This document shows positions 53,805 through 62,382 of a DNA stretch of 64,000 nucleotides, piece after piece. The first letter of the stretch is position 1; each line of letters opens with the position of its first letter. The position numbers and the translations under genes were made by a program. The notes beneath the pieces were generated by a model. That model was given only the letters and a program-made list of their open reading frames with translations. It searched no databases and had not been told where the DNA came from. The DNA comes from Paenibacillus anaericanus (GTDB lineage Bacteria; Bacillota; Bacilli; Paenibacillales; Paenibacillaceae). The stretch is from positions 86,883 through 150,882 of the forward strand of contig NZ_RZNY01000013.1 in NCBI RefSeq assembly GCF_003994475.1, written 5' to 3'.

Positions 53805-55121
53805 TTATTCAAAAAATGCAGGTAAATACGGCTTGTTACGCTCCAGCATCTCATCTAGTAATGTTCTAGCCACACTAACTGATGGAACTAGCGGATGGCT
53901 CACCATTGCTTGAAGCGCTATTCCTCTGTCGCCGGTTACCGCAGCTTCAATAGTGAGTCTCTCATAGGTTTTGACCGCATGGATTAATCCCTTGATTTGC
54001 TCCGGAACTTCCGTAACGGATAACGGAATAGGGCCTTTATTCGTAACGAGACAGTTCACTTCAATGCTCGCGTTCGCCGGTAGGAAATCAAGAATGTTTC
54101 CGTTCGAGACGTTTAAAGTCTGGATGTCCCGCTTATCGTTATAAAGTGAATCCATCAGATTAACGGCAGCTTCCGAATAGTACGCACCACCACGTTGCTC
54201 CAATTGCTTCGGCTTATCCTGCAAATTCGGATCCTTATACAGTTCAAATAACTCGTCTTCAACTCTCTTCACAACTTCCGCACGAGTTCCATTCGCTTTC
54301 ATAGACTCCACTTGTTCTTCAAGCATAATATCCGTCATATAAAAATATTTCAAATAATAAGAGGGAAGTCCTCCTAATCCCTTCAGGAATTCAGGATCCC
54401 ATTCGGATGGGGGAACATTCTTAGCTGAATAGTCTTCTCGGTTATCCAACATCTCTTGAAGTCTATCCACTCCGTCAACCTCGATACGCGTTACCCAGTG
54501 CAAGTGATTTAACCCTACAAACTCGGTATAAATGTGTTCGATCGGCGTTTGATATTGTTCACTCAACCGCTTCTGCAAACCAATCGGCGCATTGCATAGT
54601 CCGATACTTTTCACTTTGGAATACCGGTTAATCGCTTCCGTAACCATTCCTGCTGGGTTGGTAAAGTTTAAAAGCCATGCGTTAGGACTTAACTCTTCAA
54701 TATCTCGGCAAATATCTAGCAGTACAGGAATTGTCCGTAGCGCCTTCATCATTCCGCCAGGTCCTGTCGTTTCTTGACCGATTACACCGTGCTGGTTAGG
54801 GATATGCTCATCCCATTTCCGGGCTTCTAGCAAACCAACCCTCATTTGAGTCGTGATAAAATCAGCTCCCGCTATCGCTTCGCGGCGATCCAGGGTTAAA
54901 TGTACTTCGATCGGAAGCCCCGATTTGGCAACCATGCGCTTAGCGAGTTCGCCGACAATTTCAAGTTTATGTCTACCTTGCTCAATATCGACCAACCATA
55001 ACTCTCTAACAGGTAGTTGCTCATACTTCCGAATAAATCCTTCTACGATTTCCGGCGTATATGAAGAACCGCCGCCAATAACTGCTATTTTCAAACCTTT
55101 AGAATTACCCACTGTAACCAT
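53805..55121 (-). CDS. GH4 6-phospho-glycosidase (LicH/CelF-like)
   Basis: A 438-residue NAD- and metal-dependent family 4 glycosidase. IAVIGGGSSYTPE (about 12-24) is the NAD-binding loop, and the metal is held by C176 (CNAPIG) and H206 (GLNHLHW). NFTNPAGM (about 152-159) is also conserved. GH4 enzymes oxidise and eliminate at C3, usually on 6-phosphorylated beta- or alpha-glucosides; close LicH/CelF relatives use phospho-beta-glucosides or phospho-chitobiose. The gene is last in the operon, 52 bases after a BadF-type sugar kinase, in a system with an ABC importer and no PTS. Confidence 0.9.
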   Translation of the reverse strand: MVTVGNSKGLKIAVIGGGSSYTPEIVEGFIRKYEQLPVRELWLVDIEQGRHKLEIVGELAKRMVAKSGLPIEVHLTLDRREAIAGADFITTQMRVGLLEARKWDEHIPNQHGVIGQETTGPGGMMKALRTIPVLLDICRDIEELSPNAWLLNFTNPAGMVTEAINRYSKVKSIGLCNAPIGLQKRLSEQYQTPIEHIYTEFVGLNHLHWVTRIEVDGVDRLQEMLDNREDYSAKNVPPSEWDPEFLKGLGGLPSYYLKYFYMTDIMLEEQVESMKANGTRAEVVKRVEDELFELYKDPNLQDKPKQLEQRGGAYYSEAAVNLMDSLYNDKRDIQTLNVSNGNILDFLPANASIEVNCLVTNKGPIPLSVTEVPEQIKGLIHAVKTYERLTIEAAVTGDRGIALQAMVSHPLVPSVSVARTLLDEMLERNKPYLPAFFE

Positions 55122-55173
55122 CTTCCCTTCTACTGGAGAATTATGTTAATCATCTTTCTGAGTCATTACCTCA

Positions 55174-56148
55174 TTACACCAAGCTATAATCCGATACTGC
55201 CCGAAGTTGATCATACACTTCCTTGGAAATCTCATTCCCATCCGCCTCAAAGGCCATCCATACAGCACCGACAACTGGTTCAACCTGAAGTTTGGCTAAT
55301 GAAGCAGAAGGAGCACAATCTTTAACCGCCTGCTCGATATATGGATGAATAAATCTCGCTTCCCCGCGAGTAAGTACACTGCCTGCTAGCACAACATCAA
55401 ACTTCTCATTCTCCATACCTAAGCGCTTGATGACAGCCACTGCTGTCTTGGCTAACTCTACGCCCTGCGCACGCAAAATGCGAATAGCTACCTCATCAGC
55501 CTGAGCCGCAGCTTGAAAAATCAACTTCACCGTACTAAGTGGTGGCATCTTATCTTCATCCAAACAATCGTTGAACAGGGTCGACATATTGTCGTAACCC
55601 ATTTCCTGTAGCAGCATTTCAGTTAATAGGGTCGGTTGCTCCCGTCCGTCCCATGCGCGAATAACAGAACGGAATGCTTCGACACTAAGTGATTCACCAC
55701 CGCCGAAATCTCCAAATTCGTAGGAGAATCCTCCGCACTGATAAAAGTCACCTCGCGGATTTACTCCCGCACTGTTCGTTCCCGTCCCACAGATCAATAC
55801 AATGCCATAAGGGCGATCTGTCCCTGCTCGAAGGGCGATCATCGTATCGCAATTCACATCATGATGTGGTAATCCAAGTTCTGCGATCATCGGCCTTAAT
55901 ATCTGATAGTCTACTTCTCTATCAGCACCCGCTAACCCAAAATAAGCGAATGAAATATCGCTCTGACCAAGACCCGCTTGATTAAGCGCCATCTCTACGG
56001 ACTCTCGTATATTGTGTTTTGCTTCCTCATAGTCCGTTTGATGATTGCCATTTCCGCTTTGCCCTTTACCTACGATCTTCCCAGATTGATCGGCGATCAG
56101 TGTATATGTTTTGCTACCGCCACCATCTACGCCCATATAATATTTCAA
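55174..56148 (-). CDS. BadF/BadG-type sugar kinase (GlcNAc kinase-like)
   Basis: About 324 residues of the ASKHA kinase fold (BadF/BadG/BcrA/BcrD family). GVDGGGSKT (6-14) is the phosphate-1 loop and VLICGTGTNSAG (about 117-128) the phosphate-2 loop; both are intact. GFSYEFGDFGGGESL is close to N-acetylglucosamine kinases of this group. It probably phosphorylates an amino sugar or hexoside at C6 in the cytosol. The TTG at 56148 is preferred because AGGAG lies 8 bases upstream; the longer ORF from 56211 overlaps LacI. It lies between LacI and GH4 in the operon. Confidence 0.85.
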   Translation of the reverse strand: MKYYMGVDGGGSKTYTLIADQSGKIVGKGQSGNGNHQTDYEEAKHNIRESVEMALNQAGLGQSDISFAYFGLAGADREVDYQILRPMIAELGLPHHDVNCDTMIALRAGTDRPYGIVLICGTGTNSAGVNPRGDFYQCGGFSYEFGDFGGGESLSVEAFRSVIRAWDGREQPTLLTEMLLQEMGYDNMSTLFNDCLDEDKMPPLSTVKLIFQAAAQADEVAIRILRAQGVELAKTAVAVIKRLGMENEKFDVVLAGSVLTRGEARFIHPYIEQAVKDCAPSASLAKLQVEPVVGAVWMAFEADGNEISKEVYDQLRAVSDYSLV

Positions 56149-56176
56149 CGGATTCACTCCTATAATTGCATGTTTG

Positions 56177-57166
56177 TCAGAGTCTACGGGCTGTCGATTC
56201 CCGAATAACAAGCTCGGGAATTAATTGAACCGTCACATTACGCTTGGCCACTCCGCTTATACTCTTAAGCAACAACTCAACTCCCGTCCTTCCGATTTGC
56301 TCCGCTGGTTGTCGTATCGTCGTCAACATAGGACGAAATTCCGAAGCGATGACCTGGTCATCAAATCCGATAATCGAAATATCCTCAGGCACTCTGATTC
56401 CTTCATTTCTAAATGCATTCATGGCACCAAGCGCTACATAGTCATCGCAAGCAAATAACGCAGTTGGTAAGTTGCCGGAATCAATCCAGCTACGGGCAAT
56501 TCTATAACCCGTCGATATTTCGAAATTCCCACGTTCTATATGGAAAGGCTGTAATCCCGATTCTTCTAAAGCTGTACGGAATCCACGCTCCCTTTCACGA
56601 CTACTAAGAAACAGCTCTGGACCGCTAATATGCGCAATTTCTTTATGGCCTAAATCAATTAGATGTTTCGTTGCATCATATCCGCCTTTGAAATTATCTA
56701 CGATCACGGAAGTTGCGGACGAACTCATCAGCTGATTGTCGAGTAAGACAAACGGAATTTGGCTTTTTTTCAGCTCTAGTGTGTATTCATCCTCATGCAT
56801 GGGCGACAATAAAAGAACACCATCCACACGGTCTTCCTTGAACAAATAATGTCTTTTATCTTGTAAACCAGAGGTAACTGATAATGCAACATAATACCCC
56901 TGTGCCTCTGCTGTATCTGTAATTGCTCTCACAATCTCATCCAAAAAGGAGTCTTTGAGCGTCGTGACAACTAATCCGATAATTCTGGTCTCTCCTCTTG
57001 CCAGACTGCGGGCAGCTGCATTCGGATGATAATCTAGCTCTTTCATCGCCTCTAAAACCTTTAACCTATTTTTCTCCCGCACACTAGTTGAATTATTTAA
57101 GACGCGAGAAACCGTCACAACCGACAAACCCGATTTTTTGGCTACATCAAAAATGCTTACCTTCAT
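56177..57166 (-). CDS. LacI family transcriptional regulator (copy 1)
   Basis: A 329-residue LacI repressor. The helix-turn-helix is SIFDVAKKSGLSVVTVSRVLNN (residues 4-25, recognition helix SVVTVSRV), with a hinge helix at about 50-58. The periplasmic-binding-like sensor covers 60-329, with ending motifs IIGFDDQ and LTTIRQP. GGAG lies 9 bases before the ATG. It is in the middle of the operon, after the ABC transporter and before the kinase. It has the same recognition helix as the paralog at 61191-62189, so both probably bind the palindromes at 53550 and 60972. Confidence 0.93.
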   Translation of the reverse strand: MKVSIFDVAKKSGLSVVTVSRVLNNSTSVREKNRLKVLEAMKELDYHPNAAARSLARGETRIIGLVVTTLKDSFLDEIVRAITDTAEAQGYYVALSVTSGLQDKRHYLFKEDRVDGVLLLSPMHEDEYTLELKKSQIPFVLLDNQLMSSSATSVIVDNFKGGYDATKHLIDLGHKEIAHISGPELFLSSRERERGFRTALEESGLQPFHIERGNFEISTGYRIARSWIDSGNLPTALFACDDYVALGAMNAFRNEGIRVPEDISIIGFDDQVIASEFRPMLTTIRQPAEQIGRTGVELLLKSISGVAKRNVTVQLIPELVIRESTARRL

Positions 57167-57213
57167 CTTATTTCGCTCCTAAAGCAACCGGTATAAAATG
57201 AAAAGGTATAAAA

Positions 57214-57241
57214 TAGGGGAAGGAATTACTCCATTCCCCTA
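57214..57241 (-). terminator. Intercistronic hairpin after the lipoprotein gene
   Basis: TAGGGGAA with an imperfect inner stem pairs with TTCCCCTA; TTTTAT follows on the minus strand. It lies between the lipoprotein and lacI, so it probably lowers expression of lacI, kinase and GH4 relative to the transporter. Confidence 0.65.
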
Positions 57242-57266
57242 CCATTTTCACTTATGTTACCTTGCC

Positions 57267-58628
57267 TTATTTGTTTACGCGTTCAAGAAGTTTATCCAGT
57301 TTCTTCTGAATTCCTTGCATAACTATGTCAACTGGACTCGTATTGTTCTCAGCAGCAGCAAACTCGTTAATGAACAATTCATTAATTTGCGAGTAGTTTG
57401 CTACCAAGTGATTGTAAGATTCTACGCCGTATTTATTCGCTCCGTCATATACATTCTTAATCGCTACTGGATCAACACCATCGAAACTGTTATAGTATTT
57501 TTCTTTGGCTTGGTCATTAATCGGAGGTGTACCCCCGCTCAATTCAATGGATTTCTCCTGAACGTCTTTGGAAATGAGGAATTTAATGAATTCATAAGAT
57601 TCTTTTGGATGCTTGGAACCCTTCAATACGAATAATGGGTCAACATACAATACGCTTCTCTCTTTGTCATTTCCGCCGTATGGAACAGCTGCTACACCAA
57701 TTTTAAAGTTGAACTGATCCTGGCTCGCCAAAGCCCATGAACCACCAACCGTCATGCCCACTTTGCCAGACAAGAACGGATCTCCGAATTGACCTGCTAC
57801 AGATTTAGACCATGCTGGAGGAGGAGAAACCTTCTTATCCCAGATCAAGTCGATCAGTTTCTGGTAAGCTGCGATCGCTTCTGGAGAATCGAAATGCGTT
57901 TCGCTTGGTTTACCACCATTTGTCCATGTATCATCGGAATATACATTTACCCCGAAGTAAGCTGGTCTCATATCCAACTCGCCCCATCCGAAGTTAACGC
58001 CGTATGCTGATTTCTCAATATCATCATCACGAACTGTCAACTTGTCAGCCACTTCAACCATTTTGTCGAAAGTCCAACTTTTATCTTCATAATCTGAAGG
58101 AGGATAAGGTACGCCTGCTTTATCAAACATATCTTTGTTATAAAGTAATATGGTAACGTAGTTGCTGAAAGGAATGCCGTATGTTTTACCGTCAACTTTG
58201 TAAATGTCCATTAACTCATCTGAAATCCCAAAATCTGAACCTTTAAAGCCATCTTCACTCATAATATCTGTAAGGTCAGCTAGTAGATCCTTGTTGTAAT
58301 ACTCCGCGAATCCACCATAACCAAAGTGCGATGTGATATCAGGCGAGTTCTTTGCTGCAATGTTTGCTTGCAGTTTGGAGTCAAATTGTTCGTAAGGAGC
58401 TTTCTCTACTTTGACTTTAATGTTCGGATTTGCTTTTTCGAAGTCAGGAATCAATTTCTCTACATAAGTTCTATCTGGAGAATCGATCGTATAGTACGTA
58501 ATAGTTACAGGACCCGAGTCCTTCTCCCCGCCACTATTGCTACCACCTCCACCACAAGCAGACAAGACTAACACGAACACCAAAATTAAACTTGGAAGTA
58601 TCAACCACTTTTTCTTAGCTTGATTCAT
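57267..58628 (-). CDS. Sugar ABC solute-binding lipoprotein
   Basis: About 453 residues: signal peptide with lipobox LSAC (C25) after MNQAKKKWLILP, then a cluster-1-type binding domain. VTILLYNKDMFDKAGVPYPPSDYED (about 135-159) and FLSGKVGMTVGGSWAL (about 265-280) are characteristic, and the C-terminal INELFINEFAAAE helix is usual. The ATG at 58628 is preferred: AAAGGGGG lies 8 bases upstream. It is third in the operon after two permeases, an order seen in LacI-controlled amino-sugar and disaccharide importers. Confidence 0.93.
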   Translation of the reverse strand: MNQAKKKWLILPSLILVFVLVLSACGGGGSNSGGEKDSGPVTITYYTIDSPDRTYVEKLIPDFEKANPNIKVKVEKAPYEQFDSKLQANIAAKNSPDITSHFGYGGFAEYYNKDLLADLTDIMSEDGFKGSDFGISDELMDIYKVDGKTYGIPFSNYVTILLYNKDMFDKAGVPYPPSDYEDKSWTFDKMVEVADKLTVRDDDIEKSAYGVNFGWGELDMRPAYFGVNVYSDDTWTNGGKPSETHFDSPEAIAAYQKLIDLIWDKKVSPPPAWSKSVAGQFGDPFLSGKVGMTVGGSWALASQDQFNFKIGVAAVPYGGNDKERSVLYVDPLFVLKGSKHPKESYEFIKFLISKDVQEKSIELSGGTPPINDQAKEKYYNSFDGVDPVAIKNVYDGANKYGVESYNHLVANYSQINELFINEFAAAENNTSPVDIVMQGIQKKLDKLLERVNK

Positions 58629-58700
58629 TCTAAAATCCCCCTTTAAAAAAGTTTGGTTTGTATATATATCAAATAATTGAACGTTACTGCATCTGATCAA

Positions 58701-59606
58701 TTACTTAATACCGGTAAGAACAATACCCTCAGTAAAATGCTTCTGTGCAGAAGCAAAGATCGCAACAACTGGCAAAGTCGTCATGATAGACGCACACATC
58801 AACAAGTTGTAAGGGGCAATCCGGAACTTAGACGACATCATAGCCGCTAACCCAACTGGCAAAGTAAACTTTTCTTGAGAACTTAAGTACAGTACAGGTC
58901 CCAATAGATCGTTCCAAGTCCAGATAAACGTGAATATAGCAACTGTAGCTAAGGCAGGACCTGAAAGCGGAAGTGCTATTTTCCAGAACAACCTAAATTC
59001 ACTACAGCCGTCGATTTTACCAGAATCATATAATTCATTTGGCAATGACATGAAGAACTGTCTTAATAGGAAAATTTGATAGGCTGAACCAAGGAAAGTC
59101 GGTACAATCAACGGCAAGAATGTGTTCATCCAGCCTAAATTAGAGAAGAGTATGAATTGAGGAATCATGACCGCAGGATAAGGTAACATCATTGTTGAGA
59201 TCATCAACATGAACATGATCTTCTTCCCTTTAGCCCGGTATCTTGAGAAACCATACGCCACTAGTGCGGATGAGAAGACCGTTCCTACAACTGACAATCC
59301 GGCGACAATAATACTATTCTTATAAAGGATACCGAATTTAATTTCATCATTAGTAAACAGTGTCTTGAAATTGTCCCAAGCAAATGTTTCAGGAATAATA
59401 GTCGGTGGAAATTGTAGCATTTCTTTTGATGTTTTCAATGCGGTAGATATCATGAATATCACTGGAAACAACATCGTACAGGTGAGGAGAATCAATAAAA
59501 CAAATGCGACTATTTCGCCCACAGTCATTCTTCTCTTCCGGTCACCTTTTACTTTTGTAGGATCAATTATAATATTCGGAGTTTTATCAATCACGGTATC
59601 ACTCAT
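58701..59606 (-). CDS. CUT1 sugar ABC permease (MalG-like)
   Basis: About 301 residues, six membrane helices. The EAA loop is NELYDSGKIDGCSEFRLFWKIALPLSGPA (about 192-220). The ATG at 59606 overlaps the stop of the first permease as TAATG, and GGGGGG lies 9 bases upstream; an earlier start at 59696 is inside the other gene. It forms the channel with that permease. Confidence 0.93.
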   Translation of the reverse strand: MSDTVIDKTPNIIIDPTKVKGDRKRRMTVGEIVAFVLLILLTCTMLFPVIFMISTALKTSKEMLQFPPTIIPETFAWDNFKTLFTNDEIKFGILYKNSIIVAGLSVVGTVFSSALVAYGFSRYRAKGKKIMFMLMISTMMLPYPAVMIPQFILFSNLGWMNTFLPLIVPTFLGSAYQIFLLRQFFMSLPNELYDSGKIDGCSEFRLFWKIALPLSGPALATVAIFTFIWTWNDLLGPVLYLSSQEKFTLPVGLAAMMSSKFRIAPYNLLMCASIMTTLPVVAIFASAQKHFTEGIVLTGIK

Positions 59607-60496
59607 TAATCCCGTCCCCCCTCGTAGTAAACGAATCGATTCGAAGATTTCATAATGATCACGGTTACGATCAGAATTGCAACCAACAATAACCACGCCA
59701 TCGCAGCAGCATACCCGAGACGAAAATCTTTGAATGCGCTCACATATACGTTGAAGACGTAGAATCGTGTTGAGTAGTTCGGACCACCCTGAGTCATAAC
59801 GTAAGCTTGCGTAAATACTTGGAATGATTCAATTACTGCCATAATCAATTGGAATAAAAATACGGGAGAAATCATCGGGAACGTTACGCTCCAAAATGAC
59901 CGCCATTTTCCTGCTCCATCCAACTTTGCAGCTTCAAGCAAACTAGCTGGAACGCCCTGCAAACCGGCCAAGAATATAATCATCCCAGCGCCTACGCCCC
60001 AGAACGTCATAATAATTAGGCCCCACATTGCAAACTTTTCGTCTAAGAACCAAGCAGGTCCCTTAACACCGAATAAGGAAAGAATGTAGTTGAAGATACC
60101 CGCTTCCGGATTAAAAATCCAGAACCACAAAAGTGACATCGAAACGCCGGATACCATACTCGGAAAATACATCGCTGTGCGGAAAAAGCCACGGGCAGGT
60201 ATCTTCATATTAATGAGCATCGCGAAAATTAAGGATAGAAATAGACCGAGTGGAACACTAATAAAGGTATACTTCAGCGTGACGAGAATCGACTTGTAGA
60301 ATAACTCGTCTTGGAAAAGCTCTCTGAAATTGTCCAAGCCGATAAACCTAGGACTACTAATAATGTCGTAATCCGTAAAGCTATAATACAGTGATGCTAA
60401 AATTGGATATAACGCAAAGACTAAAAATCCGATTAACCACGGCAAGATGAATAGGTAGAAATAAAAATTCTCGCGCTTGGACTCAGATAATTTCAT
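59606..60496 (-). CDS. CUT1 sugar ABC permease (MalF-like)
   Basis: A 296-residue permease, six membrane helices. The EAA loop is ASLLEAAKLDGAGKWRSFWSVTFPMI (about 184-209). AGGGGAGGG lies 9 bases before the ATG. It is the first gene of the operon, downstream of a promoter region with LacI-like palindromes. No ATPase gene is in the operon. Confidence 0.93.
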   Translation of the reverse strand: MKLSESKRENFYFYLFILPWLIGFLVFALYPILASLYYSFTDYDIISSPRFIGLDNFRELFQDELFYKSILVTLKYTFISVPLGLFLSLIFAMLINMKIPARGFFRTAMYFPSMVSGVSMSLLWFWIFNPEAGIFNYILSLFGVKGPAWFLDEKFAMWGLIIMTFWGVGAGMIIFLAGLQGVPASLLEAAKLDGAGKWRSFWSVTFPMISPVFLFQLIMAVIESFQVFTQAYVMTQGGPNYSTRFYVFNVYVSAFKDFRLGYAAAMAWLLLVAILIVTVIIMKSSNRFVYYEGGRD

Positions 60497-60546
60497 CCTT
60501 ACAATCCCTCCCCTTTTTTATTTTGCTTTACCAAGATGTTGTTCAT

Positions 60547-60568
60547 AAAGTTAAAGGGCTTTAACTTT
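60547..60568. promoter_or_regulatory. LacI-type operator near the first permease
   Basis: AAAGTTAAAG and its exact complement are separated by GG, so all 10 bases of each arm are paired. It lies about 50 bases upstream of the first permease start, where an operator would block transcription. Its core (GTTAAAGGGCTTTAAC) differs from the other two operators, so it may bind more weakly or another protein. Confidence 0.65.
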
Positions 60569-60971
60569 ATATGTTATGAGCTTATAATAATCATATTCAT
60601 GATGTTTGACAATACCTTTTTAAAAATAAACTGAGTTTTTCGATTAAATAATAAATTAAAGCGCTTTATCGATGTCATGTATTCTAATTATCGTCTAACA
60701 ATATAGATCCAATAATACTAAATACGATGAGTTAAATATCTTTTTGATGAACTTAACATAATTACATTACATATAACGTTATATTTTTATTAAAACCCAA
60801 CCTAATTTCATTATCATTGTCTTAATCCATTCTTTTATGTTATGTTATATAACACATTAGTCTTCATCTTTGTTCAATACTCCTTTTAATACGATTCCGC
60901 CTTTTCCTACACAAAAACTGCACTATTTTATAAAAATAGAAGGTGTAAATAATCACAAAATATATGCTTTT

Positions 60972-60991
60972 AAGTTTAAACGGTTAAACTT
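60972..60991. promoter_or_regulatory. LacI-type operator upstream of the ABC operon
   Basis: AAGTTTAA and its exact complement flank ACGG. The central 16 bases GTTTAAACGGTTAAAC fit GTTTAANCGNTTAAAC, the same pattern as the site before the phosphoesterase. It lies about 480 bases before the first permease, so it may be a distal site for a DNA loop or serve the adjacent lacI. Confidence 0.65.
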
Positions 60992-61093
60992 ATACTTTGT
61001 GCAAGCATACCTTTTCGTATAATAATAAGACACAACCCCACACCCAGCGACACCATATTGAGCGTTTATGAGATGATTTTTAATCATACAAAT

Positions 61094-61143
61094 AAAAAAG
61101 GAGCCTTCAGGTATACTACAAAAGTAGCAACCTAGAAGACTCC
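61094..61143 (-). terminator. Terminator after lacI copy 2
   Basis: GGAGTCTTC with an inner GGT/ACC and GCTAC/GTAGT pairing mirrors GAAGGCTCC; TTTTTT follows on the minus strand. Confidence 0.8.
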
Positions 61144-61190
61144 AGATATAAAGCTTATCCCATTTGGCATTATGCTTGAATTCTGTTTAT

Positions 61191-62189
61191 TTATGAAGAG
61201 TGCCGTGGCACCCCTGAGGATTCTCTCACAATTAACTTCGGATCAAGTTCCACAGTCGCATTTCGTTTGGACGGATCCTTGATTAAATTCAGCAGGATAT
61301 TTACGCCCTGCCTCCCGATCTTTTTGAATGGTACACGAATCGTCGTCAATGATGGATGAAACTCATCGGCATATACTTGGTCATCAAATCCAACAATCGA
61401 TACATCTTGGGGAATTCGGATTCCCTCATTCTTAAATGCATCCATTACACCAATCGCCATAAAATCATCTGCTGCGAAAACCGCAGTAGGTAACGTGCCC
61501 GATTCAATCCAACGCTTCGCGACATTGTAACCTGAGGGAATATTGAAATTCCCTTGTTCAATACCAAATGGCTTCAGTCCTGCCTCTTCGAGCGCAAACA
61601 AATACCCTTTCTCCCGATCCTCGCTACTTGTGACTAGGCTAGGTCCACTTACGTGAGCAATCTCAGTATGCCCAAGATCGATCAGATGCTTTGTCGCATC
61701 ATAGCCACCTTTGAAATTGTTTATAATAACTGAAGGGGCCGAAGGAGTACGCTGCTGATTATCCAGGATGACAAAAGGGATTTTTCTCTTCTTAAGTTCC
61801 ATTATATACATGTCCGGATCTGTTGGAGACAACAGGATCACTCCATCTACCCGATCTTCCTGAAATAAGGAACGGTGGAATGTGTCTTCATGCTGTGAAA
61901 TAGAAAGCGCCAAAAAATAATCATGCTCCGCTAAGTAATCGTTAATCTCCGTAATTACAGCATCAAGAACAGTATCATGTAATGTGTTCAACATTAGCCC
62001 GATAATACCGGTTTTGCCACTTGCCAGGCTTCGAGCAGATGCATTCGGGCGGTAATCCAGGTCTTTCATCGCCTGTAATACTCGTTCCCTATTCTTCGGC
62101 CGTACAGATGTCGCATTATTCAATACCCTGGATACCGTAACGACCGACAGACCCGACTTTTTGGCAACATCGAAAATGCTCACTTTCAT
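61191..62189 (-). CDS. LacI family transcriptional regulator (copy 2)
   Basis: About 332 residues. The first 25 residues, including the recognition helix SVVTVSRVLNN, are identical to copy 1 (56177-57166), and the rest is similar throughout (EDRVDGV, FKGGYDATKHLIDLGH, GFDDQV), so they are paralogs. The sensor domain diverges more, suggesting a different inducer. The ATG at 62189 is preferred: GGGAG lies 9 bases upstream. It is transcribed alone toward the ABC operon and has its own terminator. Confidence 0.92.
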   Translation of the reverse strand: MKVSIFDVAKKSGLSVVTVSRVLNNATSVRPKNRERVLQAMKDLDYRPNASARSLASGKTGIIGLMLNTLHDTVLDAVITEINDYLAEHDYFLALSISQHEDTFHRSLFQEDRVDGVILLSPTDPDMYIMELKKRKIPFVILDNQQRTPSAPSVIINNFKGGYDATKHLIDLGHTEIAHVSGPSLVTSSEDREKGYLFALEEAGLKPFGIEQGNFNIPSGYNVAKRWIESGTLPTAVFAADDFMAIGVMDAFKNEGIRIPQDVSIVGFDDQVYADEFHPSLTTIRVPFKKIGRQGVNILLNLIKDPSKRNATVELDPKLIVRESSGVPRHSS

Positions 62190-62334
62190 TAGAAACCGCT
62201 CCCGTTTTAACACAATTTACATTAACATACCACATTTTGCGCCACATTTCACATATAACATAGGTATTTACATAGGATTATTATTTATTGTTTTAAAGTG
62301 GCTCAAAACGTTAACTTTGTCGCCATTTTTAACA

Positions 62335-62365
62335 CAAAAAAGCCCGCAGGTATACCTGCAGGCTT
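62335..62365 (-). terminator. Terminator after the CAP-domain gene
   Basis: On the minus strand, AGCCTGCAGGTA pairs with TACCTGCGGGCT (one G-U), followed by TTTTT. Confidence 0.85.
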
Positions 62366-62382
62366 CCATTCCAAAGTTATTA

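Larger units (their letters stand above)
60497..61190. other. Promoter region of the ABC-kinase-GH4 operon
   Basis: No gene is supported in this AT-rich stretch. It contains at least four palindromes: AAAGTTAAAG around GG (60547-60568), AAAGCGCTTT (60658-60667, cre-like), ATATAACGTTATAT (60771-60784) and the operator at 60972-60991. The terminator of the upstream lacI lies at 61094-61143. Confidence 0.6.
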
